From positions 124,001 to 188,000 of the forward strand of contig NZ_LFMW01000009.1 of the NCBI RefSeq assembly GCF_001050345.1: 64,000 nt of DNA, written 5' to 3'. The position numbers and the translations under genes were made by a program. This DNA is from Pseudomonas fildesensis (lineage in GTDB: Bacteria > Pseudomonadota > Gammaproteobacteria > Pseudomonadales > Pseudomonadaceae). Under the pieces are notes generated by a model, which was not told the DNA's origin, did no database searches, and worked only from the letters and a program-made list of their open reading frames with translations. This document shows positions 1 to 8,021 of this stretch, piece after piece. Numbering within the stretch: the first letter of the stretch is position 1; each line of letters opens with the position of its first letter.

Positions 1-589
1 ACTTGCCCAAGAGACCGGCACGCAGAATGTGGATATCCAGAATGGCCACGTCGTCTGCGTCCAACCAGTTGCGAGCTACCCACGAGGCGGTCTTGTAACC
101 GATACCGGGAATGTCCAGTAGCCAGTCTCGAAGCTCCTTTCCAGAGGAGAGCGGTGGCCTTTCTGCAGAAAGCTGCTTAAGGGCCGCGCTGAGGTAGCGG
201 GCCTTCTGCTTGGCGAACCGGTACCGCACTTGGCGCCCATCAATCAATAGGGGTTCTTGCAGCCACTCAAGTAGGGTTTCTTCTAATGGCGGCTTCTCGT
301 CGAATGCACCACGCTTTCTCATGTGATGAAAAGCAGTAAGACCGACATTGGCAGGAATGCCATGACCGCCCAACAGGCATGCTCCGACCTCCTCTTTCAG
401 AGTTGCGCCCAGTTTGTAATTGATTCGGTCCCCGGAAAGGCGGCGAGCATAAACTTGATAAGCCCAGTAAGCAGGGGTTGGAAACGCCTCCATTGCGCCC
501 CAAGGAACGCCTGGAAGAACCTCTGCATCTGCTTTGGGTAGCTCAACGTTGAACACCACCTGATCCATAAAAATAGCGCCAACTTGCAT
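1..589 (-). CDS. HhH-GPD DNA glycosylase/AP lyase (8-oxoguanine glycosylase-like), 3' end outside window
   Basis: The gene reads leftward from ATG 589-587 and runs off the window edge after 196 codons. Residues 158-187 form a helix-hairpin-helix with the PGIG turn. Lys166 follows the hairpin (GIGYK) and Asp185 lies 19 residues later in ILDIHI. This is the same spacing as the catalytic Lys249/Asp268 pair of OGG1, which points to a bifunctional base-excising glycosylase with beta-lyase activity. The N-terminal 150 residues are not diagnostic. The start overlaps the stop of the upstream adenine methylase by one base (TGATG), so translation is probably coupled. It could be ordinary repair, but linkage to a methylase inside an island suggests a role in defence or modification. 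Confidence 0.8.
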   Translation of the reverse strand, partial: MQVGAIFMDQVVFNVELPKADAEVLPGVPWGAMEAFPTPAYWAYQVYARRLSGDRINYKLGATLKEEVGACLLGGHGIPANVGLTAFHHMRKRGAFDEKPPLEETLLEWLQEPLLIDGRQVRYRFAKQKARYLSAALKQLSAERPPLSSGKELRDWLLDIPGIGYKTASWVARNWLDADDVAILDIHILRAGLLGK

Positions 590-1266
590 CAGGCAGCCTC
601 CTCGTTGTTGCCGTAAAGTTCCTGCATCCACTGCAGTAACTCGTGCCGCTCAATAGGATCTAAGCTCTCGATGCGAGAGCGAAGCCTGGTTTGGCGGCGC
701 TGAATGGTCTGGCGGTCTCGAAAGTTCTCGCCCAAGTATCGGGTGTCGTGCAATCGACTTGGCGGTGCGAAGTTCATCCACACCACCTCGTCACGCATCT
801 CTACGTGTGTTTTGGCTGGAAAACTCACTTTGCGCCACCCAACTAGCTCGCGGTTGTAGAGATCACAGTCATATCCCGACAGCATCACACTGCAAGGTAA
901 AGCGATCAAACATTGCAACAGGCGGGTATGGTCGGCTTCAGTGTAGTCGCAGCGGTAAACCTTCTCTCTCCGGCGCGTTTCGGGGACATAAGGGGGGTCT
1001 ACGTACACCAGTTCCTGGCCTTCGAACGCATACCCTTCGAGAAAGGACACAGCGTCGACCTGGTGGAGTTCGCAGGTCTCAGAAAACCCCGACTGCCAAA
1101 GCTCAATGACCTTGGCGTCGATGTCCAAGCCAATGTTCCGCTGCGCAGCTTTCTTGTTGCGCATGACAGCACCGCCACCAAGATGGGATTCAATGTATGT
1201 CTGATGCGGTGGCATCAGGTTGATCAAGCGCTGGTAGCACTTGCCTTTTCCGCCTGGATATCTCAT
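589..1266 (-). CDS. DNA adenine methylase, D12 (Dam-like) class
   Basis: A 225-residue SAM-dependent N6-adenine methyltransferase. The start is MRYPGGKGK, matching the N-terminal SAM-binding motif of D12 enzymes. VDPPY at about residue 89 is catalytic motif IV. It is shorter than E. coli Dam (278 residues), and nothing in the sequence shows the target site. The reading frame stays open upstream of ATG 1266, but the family motif begins right at this methionine, which supports the start. It is the first gene of a two-gene unit with the glycosylase that begins at 589. Its methylation might protect DNA from a partner enzyme; that is inference. Confidence 0.88.
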   Translation of the reverse strand: MRYPGGKGKCYQRLINLMPPHQTYIESHLGGGAVMRNKKAAQRNIGLDIDAKVIELWQSGFSETCELHQVDAVSFLEGYAFEGQELVYVDPPYVPETRRREKVYRCDYTEADHTRLLQCLIALPCSVMLSGYDCDLYNRELVGWRKVSFPAKTHVEMRDEVVWMNFAPPSRLHDTRYLGENFRDRQTIQRRQTRLRSRIESLDPIERHELLQWMQELYGNNEEAA

Positions 1267-1587
1267 GCGTGAAGCATCGTCAGGAATGACGATGGTGTCA
1301 ACTTCTAAGCGCTGAATGGTCAGCTCAGCACAGACCGTGCGTTTTTGGCCGACTTCTGGCGGTCATCGCCACGAATCAAGTTATCCAAAGTGGATGCATA
1401 CGGCGGGCTGGTCGAATGCGCAAAGATAATCACCTACTGTGCCACTGCGGACGTCTGAATAGACGTTTTCAAAAACAGGCTAAAGCCCCCGCTCCCCCCC
1501 CACAAGCCATCTGTTAAAAACATGTCCTAGCTGTTACCGCTCGACTGGGGAAATCTGTGCCGAACAGATCAATCGAGCGATAACCAG
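1267..1587. other. Intergenic region between the divergent methylase and AlpA-like gene
   Basis: No convincing gene is present. A short minus-strand reading frame of about 38 codons (roughly 1323-1437) contains SPPY, which resembles methyltransferase motif IV, but it is too short to call. The 60 bases before 1588 contain TCGACTGGGG and GATCAATCGAGCGATAACC, an imperfect dyad (CGCTCGA/TCGAGCG) that could be an operator for the downstream DNA-binding protein. Confidence 0.4.
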
Positions 1588-1890
1588 ATGCCAGTAGATT
1601 ACGAAACCATCCAAAAAATACAGAAGCTTGGCGACGACGTCCTGATCGGCGTGTCTGAAGTTGCTGCGTTGACGGGGTTCAGCGTGCTTACGGTCCGTCA
1701 GCGTAAGTTGCCAGGGCTTGAGCCTGTACCAGGACTCTCAAGGCTGCGATGGAGACTAGGCGACCTAAGAGCGTGGATGCGCACCGGTAATACTGAAAGC
1801 TCTCATCGCCCATCCATGCCAACTGCCTCATCAAATCCAAAACGTTCAGGGAGGCCGACCAAGAGAGCGCAGGTGGAGGCGCGGCAATGA
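1588..1890 (+). CDS. AlpA/MerR-like helix-turn-helix DNA-binding protein
   Basis: A basic 100-residue protein. Residues 20-65 (GVSEVAALTGFSVLTVRQRK, then a W-containing wing) have the pattern of excisionase/AlpA-type winged helix-turn-helix proteins, which regulate or assist excision of integrated elements. The tail carries KRSGRPTKR, an AT-hook-like motif. It precedes a replication-protein-like gene, a common order in island control regions. A frameshifted relic of a paralogue, starting with MSIDYEAFQK, lies at 5172-5257. Its exact role is not known. Confidence 0.6.
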   Translation: MPVDYETIQKIQKLGDDVLIGVSEVAALTGFSVLTVRQRKLPGLEPVPGLSRLRWRLGDLRAWMRTGNTESSHRPSMPTASSNPKRSGRPTKRAQVEARQ

Positions 1891-1936
1891 TCGTCCTTTA
1901 CACTATCGCCCGACGTTTGCGGCAGGAGCCGTGAAG

Positions 1937-2719
1937 ATGGGTAGACAACGAACCATCAGGGACCAAAATTTTTGGCGCTCACCACGCCTTTTGAATTGCA
2001 GCACCGAGGACAAGGTGGCATTGCTGCATCTGCTAACAGCCCCTGACAGCAATATCACTGGCGTGTACCCCCTCGTGCCTCGCATTGCAGGAGCTGAAAT
2101 TGGCTGGACGGCAGAACAATGGTTGCAAGTCATGCATCGCCTTCAGGATGAAGGTCTCGCTAAATACGATCAGGTGAAATATGTCGTTTGGGTGCGTATA
2201 TGGTGGGATCACCACACCGCCACGCAGGTGACAGGGCCGAAGCTAAGGGCAAGAGCGGTTGAGGAAATTCGCCGCATCCCCAGCGAATGGCTTGATGATT
2301 TCCTGCACGATTTCAACGACAGACTGGACGATGGCCAGCAACGCTTGATCAATGATGCCCTCCTCCCGCGCTCAAACCCAGCGGTAGGAGATGTATCGGT
2401 ACCACAGGCATGCGGTATCGATACCGTATCGGACCAAGTTCGGCATAACTCCAAACCTCAACCTAAACCATCAACTGAAACCAAAACGACCAGTCGCTCT
2501 TCTTATGAGCTGGACATGTCTGGAATCCCCACCGAATATCAGTCCGATGTTTACAGAGCGCTGGTGAAGGCAAAGACCATAGGAAAGCTTCGAAATGGGG
2601 GGCAGCTTGTCGTCAGCGCAATGGCAGAAAGGTTTCGTTCCGCATCGGGTAAACCGCAGGACGCCGTTGCCCTAACTATGTATCTGGCTGAACATCTGAA
2701 TAGACTCGATCCACCGTGA
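1937..2719 (+). CDS. Putative replication/DNA-binding protein (phage replisome-organiser-like)
   Basis: About 260 residues. The N-terminal 120 residues (RQRTIRDQNFWRSP, then VALLHLLT, GVYPLVP and WVRIWWDHH) match the pattern of winged-helix N-terminal domains of phage and island replication-initiation proteins. A charged, low-complexity linker and a small helical C-terminal domain (about 195-260) follow. The AGGAG at 1924-1928 lies 8 bases before ATG 1937 but only 2 before GTG 1931, so ATG 1937 is preferred. It probably handles DNA of the element; the function is not proven. Confidence 0.55.
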   Translation: MGRQRTIRDQNFWRSPRLLNCSTEDKVALLHLLTAPDSNITGVYPLVPRIAGAEIGWTAEQWLQVMHRLQDEGLAKYDQVKYVVWVRIWWDHHTATQVTGPKLRARAVEEIRRIPSEWLDDFLHDFNDRLDDGQQRLINDALLPRSNPAVGDVSVPQACGIDTVSDQVRHNSKPQPKPSTETKTTSRSSYELDMSGIPTEYQSDVYRALVKAKTIGKLRNGGQLVVSAMAERFRSASGKPQDAVALTMYLAEHLNRLDPP

Positions 2720-2773
2720 GCATCAGGTATAGGGTTATGGCAGAAGTCAGTCCAGTCCGAGAGGAAGAATGTT

Positions 2774-3214
2774 ATGGCTGGTCGAAGCCGTGCAGCCATT
2801 GATCGAATAACCGTACAAGCCCGGATATGGGGATGGGATATGTCGTGGTCCTTTGGCATGGCCACGCATGCCGATACCAGGCTAATCGGTGACCATTATT
2901 CAGAGCATGCTTCGATGAAGCTGCACGGCTCCATCCGATATCCCGAAGCGTTCAAATATCCGACATTGGAATGCTACCTATACGTTGACCCGCTACTCCT
3001 AGACGGGAAGGCAGCACCTCGCTGCATCGGCTCAATGCAGGCGTCTGGCAAGAGACTGGTTGCGTATGTAGCTATTCACAACGAGCGATTCAACAGTCTA
3101 GTGGTCGCTGCAAATCGTCTCGTTGCCTTGGAGATCAGTACAGAGCCGTTGAGGTACCGTAAGGCCAGGATCATGGGCATTCATCTCAGCACAGAGCTGG
3201 AGCCTGATTGGTAA
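2774..3214 (+). CDS. Hypothetical protein
   Basis: I do not recognise this 146-residue protein. It has no membrane segment or signal peptide and has a mixed alpha/beta look (LECYLYVDP, RLVAYVAIH, RIMGIHL). A purine-rich GAGAGGAAGAA lies before ATG 2774. It follows the replication-like gene by 54 bases on the same strand and may be co-transcribed with it. It converges on mrr, leaving 12 bases between the two stops. Confidence 0.5.
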   Translation: MAGRSRAAIDRITVQARIWGWDMSWSFGMATHADTRLIGDHYSEHASMKLHGSIRYPEAFKYPTLECYLYVDPLLLDGKAAPRCIGSMQASGKRLVAYVAIHNERFNSLVVAANRLVALEISTEPLRYRKARIMGIHLSTELEPDW

Positions 3215-3226
3215 TGGCATTCCCCA

Positions 3227-4156
3227 TCAAAATCCTCTCTCTTCGTCGAAGTAATCGCTATCCAGTTTTGGAAGCTTGAGAAGCCTAGACGTTACGCCTA
3301 CCTCGTGGTCCATCATCAGGTTGACCAGACGGATCCCATCAACCAGCACCATACCCTCCACTGAGCGGGCAAAGTCGATACCTTGCGCAGTGAATCCAGA
3401 GGTGGTGATAAATACCCCTCGCTTGGCCTTCTGGCCAGCAAGTGCGCCGTAGAACGCTTGCAGCTCAGGACGGCCGACAGTACCCTGCCAGCGCTTGGCC
3501 TGGACATACACTTTTTCCAGACCGAGTTTATCGAGGGAAATTACTCCGTCAATTCCGCCATCTCCGCTACCACCTACACGCTGCAAATCTGTTCGGCTAG
3601 CTCCGTAACCAAGGCTGTGTAATACGTCGAGCACAATAACTTCAAAGCGGTTTGGACTGACTTGAAGTAGGTTATCCAATAGGTCTGTCGCGGTTGCATC
3701 ACGCAGCTCGCGCAAAGCCTGATCCAACCGATCATCTGGGCTAACGGTCGCTGATACTGGCGCGTCTTGGCCTTGCTCTGCCCCGTCAAGCGGTACGGCA
3801 TCACTAGGGCTCCTTAGCCTCACGTCCATAAAACCGATGGCAAGTTTTTCCACCTGATCGGCTGTAAGCGGTGACGGGTGCTGTGTGGAATAGGCAATCC
3901 CAGCTTCGGTAAGCTTCCAGTAGCCTCGTTTGGCGCTGGAGGATAATCCGGCACGCTTTAGCCGGTCGTGGGCCCATCCGGCGCGGTTTTTATAAGTCGC
4001 CTGTCCACTCGCAATTAGCTCTTGGAGTTGTGACTCGGATAAATCCAAACCCCGGGCCGCAGCTTCATGGGTATCGCGTGCTGTGGCGCCCTCAGGATTA
4101 GCTGCCAGGTAGCGCAGGATCGGCTCGATGAATTTGTCGTATGTTGGAACGGACAT
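3227..4156 (-). CDS. mrr: Mrr-type restriction endonuclease
   Basis: A 309-residue protein close in length to E. coli Mrr (304), a type IV enzyme that cuts DNA carrying foreign methylation. The N-terminal winged-helix domain begins MSVPTYDKFIEPILRYLA, the family's usual start. The C-terminal PD-(D/E)XK domain (about 200-300) shows GGSGDGGIDGVI followed by VYVQAKRW, giving the Asp and the Q-x-K of the active site. The frame is open for another 54 codons upstream, but ATG 4156 has GAAGGGAAG in front of it and matches the family start. It sits alone between small island genes. Confidence 0.9.
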   Translation of the reverse strand: MSVPTYDKFIEPILRYLAANPEGATARDTHEAAARGLDLSESQLQELIASGQATYKNRAGWAHDRLKRAGLSSSAKRGYWKLTEAGIAYSTQHPSPLTADQVEKLAIGFMDVRLRSPSDAVPLDGAEQGQDAPVSATVSPDDRLDQALRELRDATATDLLDNLLQVSPNRFEVIVLDVLHSLGYGASRTDLQRVGGSGDGGIDGVISLDKLGLEKVYVQAKRWQGTVGRPELQAFYGALAGQKAKRGVFITTSGFTAQGIDFARSVEGMVLVDGIRLVNLMMDHEVGVTSRLLKLPKLDSDYFDEERGF

Positions 4157-4369
4157 CTGACTTCCCTTCACAAGTGGCGGCGCATACCTAGATAAAAATC
4201 TTTCGTCAAAAAATAGCGCTCCAGAGCAAACACGAAATACAGCGCATGTCAGGCGAATACCTCCAGGCCACTGATTCTGCTTTCTCGCGAGCTTCTCAAT
4301 CCAGTTGAAAACCGCCAAGCAGTGCTTGCTCCCGATCCCTCACTACGGCTTGAAACGACCTGTCAGCAC

Positions 4370-4498
4370 GCTACCAAGCTGCCGAATTTTATCGAGCTTG
4401 CCAGTGACACCGGGCACCGCGAGGTAAACATGCTGAACCGCCACTACAACGCCACCGCCGAAGCGCTGTCGGCAAGCTCGCCTGAGGCTAATCAGCTA
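4370..4498 (+). pseudogene. Remnant of a tyrosine recombinase (integrase) C-terminus
   Basis: In one plus-strand frame the codons read SDTGHREVNMLNRHYNATAEAL. This matches the last conserved block of tyrosine recombinases: GH-R before the helix that carries the nucleophilic tyrosine (RHY). The rest of the catalytic domain (the upstream Arg and HxxR boxes) is missing, so this is a scrap. It suggests a past integration or deletion event inside the island, between mrr and the next gene. Confidence 0.5.
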
Positions 4499-5063
4499 TA
4501 TCTAATCCCAGGGCGCGTGCGAGCTCCCTCGCTTCATCTTGTCGTCGAATAGAGATGATTGCTTCTGCCTCTCGCTCCAAGTCCCGGAGTGAGAGGTTCT
4601 CATAAAAGCGCTTAACCATTTCCTCTCTGTGTATTTCAGTCGCTGATAAAAGGCGCTTACGTTCGTTCAATAGCTCGCGTGCACTGATTTGAGCGACCTC
4701 GCATAGATGGGCTTTTGACATCAAATCACGGCACATCCACGTGCTGATCCACCGCTGCCCCAGCGCCCAGAGAACCAATCGCTGAAACGTCCTCCATGGC
4801 ATACGGGTATGACCGCTGATGTAACGGCGAAATGTCCTAGCTTCGACAGCAAATTCTAAGTCCGCTATGGCACATTCAAGCTGAATTTTCGGCAATCGTG
4901 ATTTCCGCAAAATCCCAGTGAACAAATAGCTCACTAAATCTAGGGGCACTCGCACCGCAAAATTTTTTCGCGAGCTTAAAAAATGGGCGTGGAGCTCCCG
5001 AGCCATAAGCTCGAATGCTTCATACTCCTCAACACCCAAGGTTTCAGATTCTGTTTTTTGCAT
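4488..5063 (-). CDS. Hypothetical protein
   Basis: 191 residues, not recognised. It is rich in Arg, Glu and Leu and mostly helical. The middle has FRRYISGHTRMPWRTFQRLVLWALGQRW, which could bind nucleic acid, and the end is a charged helix (LRDLEREAEAIISIRRQDEARELARAL). No signal or membrane segment is visible. It may be a regulator, but there is no firm evidence. Confidence 0.5.
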   Translation of the reverse strand: MQKTESETLGVEEYEAFELMARELHAHFLSSRKNFAVRVPLDLVSYLFTGILRKSRLPKIQLECAIADLEFAVEARTFRRYISGHTRMPWRTFQRLVLWALGQRWISTWMCRDLMSKAHLCEVAQISARELLNERKRLLSATEIHREEMVKRFYENLSLRDLEREAEAIISIRRQDEARELARALGLDIAD

Positions 5064-5171
5064 GCAGCCATTCTTCAGCTAACAGCAGCGCCTGTCAAAA
5101 ACGTATTCTCGATCGCGGGATGCTCCCAGCTAATAGTCGACGCAGTCCACAACAGCCGAGCGACAGTTACG

Positions 5172-5257
5172 ATGAGCATCGATTACGAAGCATTCCAAAA
5201 ATCCAGAAACTACCACGCAACGTACTGATACTGATTGGCAGGAGGTCTCAACGATGA
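5172..5257 (+). pseudogene. Frameshifted relic of an AlpA-like gene (paralogue of the gene at 1588)
   Basis: ATG 5172 starts MSIDYEAFQK, parallel to MPVDYETIQK at 1588. The homology then continues in the next frame (IQKLPRNVLI against IQKLGDDVLI) because the A-run at 5197-5201 has five bases instead of six. The frame stops soon after, and the helix-turn-helix part is absent. The AGGAGG ribosome site of the following gene lies just inside its end. Confidence 0.6.
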
Positions 5258-5526
5258 TGCAACCATCAGGTGCTCATAGACTGGAAATCGCCCAGGACGT
5301 CTTGGGTTGCTTGATAGCGCTCCGTTCCGAGTCGATATTCTACGAGCGAAAGAAAGCCCAGCCGAATGCTGAAATCATCAGCCTGTGGAAGGCCGAGCGA
5401 AACACCCTTTTCGACCTGACCCGCAGTTTGAATTGTAATGATTGGGATACCATCGAAAATGTCATCGCCACCTACGGCCCTTCTGCCAGAGCTCTGTTTG
5501 ATTCAGAAGGTAGTGTGAGCAGCTAG
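5254..5526 (+). CDS. Small hypothetical island protein
   Basis: 90 residues, not recognised, predicted helical, no membrane segment. A strong AGGAGG lies 8 bases before the ATG, which supports translation. The sequence (SIFYERKKAQPNAEIISLWKAER, then DWDTIENVIATYGP) has the look of the small accessory proteins seen in Pseudomonas islands. It follows directly on the AlpA-like relic. Confidence 0.6.
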   Translation: MMQPSGAHRLEIAQDVLGCLIALRSESIFYERKKAQPNAEIISLWKAERNTLFDLTRSLNCNDWDTIENVIATYGPSARALFDSEGSVSS

Positions 5527-5608
5527 CCCTGCGCACCTGCTATGCAAGGTGCGTATCAACGCGGTCCACTTTTACTGACATGCGCTCAACCGCCCTGAGA
5601 TGCCGCGC

Positions 5609-5800
5609 TCAATCAGAATCGGGCGGCGTGGAGCGTCTGGCAGGTTTTGACTCGGGAATGAGCTCAGGTATCAGCTTGAGCTCTCCCGAATAGACCATGA
5701 GGGTTCCGCACCTGGTAAACGGCTTACCACCGATCATCGCTTCTACAGATTTCCGTCGCAGTGCAAGCGACCACATTTTCTTCATCCAGCTTTCACTCAT
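5609..5800 (-). CDS. Small hypothetical protein
   Basis: 63 residues, starting MSESWMKKMWSLALRRKSVEA and ending in a proline-rich tail. The frame is open up to 5953, but ATG 5800 has GGAG nine bases upstream and a compact start, so the short form is preferred. The YSGELKLIPELIPE stretch suggests a small beta fold. No function can be assigned. A longer frame on the other strand (5697-6272) looks like a shadow. Confidence 0.4.
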   Translation of the reverse strand: MSESWMKKMWSLALRRKSVEAMIGGKPFTRCGTLMVYSGELKLIPELIPESKPARRSTPPDSD

Positions 5801-6410
5801 AGCGTTTACTCCAGATATGGATGACGTACCCAGATTTGCATACCGAATGCTTTCCTCTGCATCACCAGATCTACCTTTCCCTGTGCTGCCAGATGTTTTC
5901 CTCTTCTTTACCCGAGTGATCCAGGCACAGTCACCAACGGCAAATGAGCGCACTTCACAATACCGACACCATCACAGCCAACGCCCTGCTTTGTACAGCG
6001 TCGTGCTGCGGTATTTTCTGAAAATTACTGCGCTCACTTCGCAAAATATTTTGATGATCAATTTTGTTAGGCCGATGGCGTCTGATTCTTGTGTTTATCG
6101 AGTCATGGGGCGATTCCCCTGCCCCCTCCCCAACGATGCTTTTATTCATCAAAGGCCAAGAAATCCAGCACCTACGTTACAGACAACTTTTCTGACCAAA
6201 ATCGTCCACAACAGCTGCAATCATTTGGTGGATAAGAACTGGGACAGGGTAGGGTTTGTACTACCGCCATGAATGGCGTACGTACAACCGGCAACGCGGC
6301 AGTCGTTTCACTTCTTTGCTTTGCCTACCGCCCCTGCTCAGGGAAAGCCCCGAGACCCCACTGCGGCCAATGGCCGGAAAGTTTTGGTAGAGCGCGCTGT
6401 CGTCGATGGC
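5801..6410. other. Long intergenic stretch
   Basis: I see no gene here that I can support. Short frames on both strands lack ribosome sites and have unnatural composition. Lower-GC segments (about 6000-6080 and 6170-6250) could hold promoters for the flanking genes. Confidence 0.3.
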
Positions 6411-6719
6411 TCACAACTCGGTAGAGATGCCTGACAGCGCAAGAACCTCATGGTCTGCAAGCCCTTGCCTCCGCTGCGCCAATCCGAGGGGCGAAATAAG
6501 CGCCTCATGCTCGACGACTTGCTGTTCGAGCAACCGACCTAAAAGCAGCAGCTCTCCCTGCGCTTCGAGTGCGCGAAGCCGCTCGGGAAAATTAAACGCC
6601 CAGCGGTCAAGAATCTGCCAGCCGCATGCATGATATGAAGTGGATCGGCGGACAGACTCGATGGTCGTAGCCGCCAGGACGCCAGACGCGATTCCCAATG
6701 GCATGTGATCAATCAGCAT
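6411..6719 (-). CDS. Hypothetical protein, second gene of a two-gene unit
   Basis: 102 residues, not recognised. The C-terminal half is a charged helix (FPERLRALEAQGELLLLGRLLEQQVVEHEAL). Its start (ATG 6719) overlaps the end of the upstream gene by 11 bases and AAAGGGAA precedes it, so the two are probably translated together. Met6 is an alternative start. Confidence 0.5.
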   Translation of the reverse strand: MLIDHMPLGIASGVLAATTIESVRRSTSYHACGWQILDRWAFNFPERLRALEAQGELLLLGRLLEQQVVEHEALISPLGLAQRRQGLADHEVLALSGISTEL

Positions 6720-6957
6720 GTGCAGGTTCCCTTTTTTGTAGGCAATTGATCAATCGTGTGTTCTGCGCAATGGAAGATGGTCTGAAGCCACCTTTGCGCC
6801 TCAGTTCTCCAATGTGAGCGAGCGAAAACCCGAGAGCGGACAGGACGGCAACATCGTCAGAAGCCAGCGCTTGATTGGCTAAAAGCATGGTGGCGTTAGC
6901 TAGCTTCAGTTGAGCGATATCTACCTGCCAAACACTGCCTGCGGTTACGTCGGTCAT
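6709..6957 (-). CDS. Hypothetical protein, possibly FlhD-like
   Basis: 82 residues. The run from LANATMLLANQALASDD through ALGFS to IAQNTRLINC loosely follows the FlhD regulator pattern (LLLAQRLI..D, RLG, AETNQLVC). The resemblance is weak and was made by eye. It is translated ahead of, and overlaps, the gene at 6411-6719. It may be a small regulator of the island. Confidence 0.45.
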   Translation of the reverse strand: MTDVTAGSVWQVDIAQLKLANATMLLANQALASDDVAVLSALGFSLAHIGELRRKGGFRPSSIAQNTRLINCLQKREPAHAD

Positions 6958-6998
6958 CGGGCTACTCCGAATGGGTGAATGAAGACTCTATCAACCTG

Positions 6999-7538
6999 CT
7001 AAGTGCTGAAGATTGCATGCAGCCGTGCTTCCGTGTTGGTTATGTCCGACGTTTTAAGCGCTAGGCTGAACGTCGGAATAGCCAAATCGCTGGTCAACAG
7101 TTCCAATCGGTGGTTGCTCTTGCCGACTGGAAGGATGCGCCAGGACCGAATCTCATCCAAACGGAAGAGATGACCATCCTGACCTACGGGGTAGGCGAGC
7201 AAAATTTTGGATTCCAGGTCGACACCAAGGTAGGCGTCATTGATCTTCGCATACACCTCGACCTGCGGACGGAACCCTTCAGTTTGGTAGACAGCGACCA
7301 TTCTTCTCAGCTTCGAGGCATAGCACCGGTTGACTCGGGAGAACAGCCATCCGCCCCCGACGAAGTAAAGAACCAAGACCCAGAACAGCCAACGAATTGC
7401 CGGGTCTTCGCTACTGGTCAAACCCAAAAAGAATGGCAGGTTGAAGCCAGAAAAAACCACCACAACTAGCAAGAACGCGCCGACAGGGAAACACCCGACG
7501 GCCCATGCCACGCGAAACAACTCCCAGACCAGTCTCAT
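6999..7538 (-). CDS. Membrane protein of unknown function
   Basis: About 179 residues from ATG 7538 (GGAGG just upstream); the frame is open to 7646 but without a better site. Two hydrophobic segments lie near residues 10-35 (AVGCFPVGAFLLVVVVFSGF) and 45-65 (WLFWVLVLYFVGGGWLF). A soluble domain of about 110 residues with a beta-rich PH-like feel (LFRLDEIRSWRILPVG, HRLELLTSDL) follows. It is divergent from the XRE regulator at 7639, which may control it. Confidence 0.6.
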   Translation of the reverse strand: MRLVWELFRVAWAVGCFPVGAFLLVVVVFSGFNLPFFLGLTSSEDPAIRWLFWVLVLYFVGGGWLFSRVNRCYASKLRRMVAVYQTEGFRPQVEVYAKINDAYLGVDLESKILLAYPVGQDGHLFRLDEIRSWRILPVGKSNHRLELLTSDLAIPTFSLALKTSDITNTEARLHAIFST

Positions 7539-7638
7539 GCATCCTCCGGAACCAAACCAATACAGACAAAATAACTGAAAATCAGATATCCCAAAAGCAG
7601 ATATAGCTTGATCAGCCATTCCTTGCCAGGAAACGGCC

Positions 7639-7884
7639 ATGACCAAGGCTATTTATCGACGCGAACACATGATCTTTCTGCAGGAGCTAAAGCGTATGCG
7701 TGTTAAGTCAGGGATGACTCAGGCCCAGTGCTCTGCCGCGCTGGGGAGACCGCAATCGTTCATGAGTGATGTGGAGAGGGGGGTGAGGCGGCTGGATATG
7801 GTCCAGCTTCGTGATCTGTGTCAGGTTTTGGGTAGTGACCTTGTCGGGTTCACCAAATCTTTCGAGGCCGCACTCAACAATTAA
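7639..7884 (+). CDS. XRE-family helix-turn-helix regulator
   Basis: 81 residues containing one Cro/C1-type domain. LKRMRVKSGMTQAQCSAALG is helices 1-2, and RPQSFMSDVERGVRRLDMVQL is the recognition helix and the typical E-x-G-x-R turn. It is a likely DNA-binding repressor acting as a dimer. It is divergent from the membrane protein to its left, with 100 bases between them, so an operator there is likely. It is a stand-alone regulator with no toxin partner visible. Confidence 0.8.
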   Translation: MTKAIYRREHMIFLQELKRMRVKSGMTQAQCSAALGRPQSFMSDVERGVRRLDMVQLRDLCQVLGSDLVGFTKSFEAALNN

Positions 7885-8021
7885 AAAAGCGCAGGTATAT
7901 ACGCATCGTCGATCCCAAGGCAGCAACGCTCCAGGCGAATTGTCACTCAAGCTGCACCTTAGCGCAGGGCAAACTGTCTGAAAGCACTTGGTGCGATATA
8001 TACACTAGCCCTGCTGCTGCA

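Noticed and set aside
1323..1437. 38-codon minus-strand frame with SPPY
   Set aside because: Resembles methyltransferase motif IV only in four residues; too short and without partner motifs.
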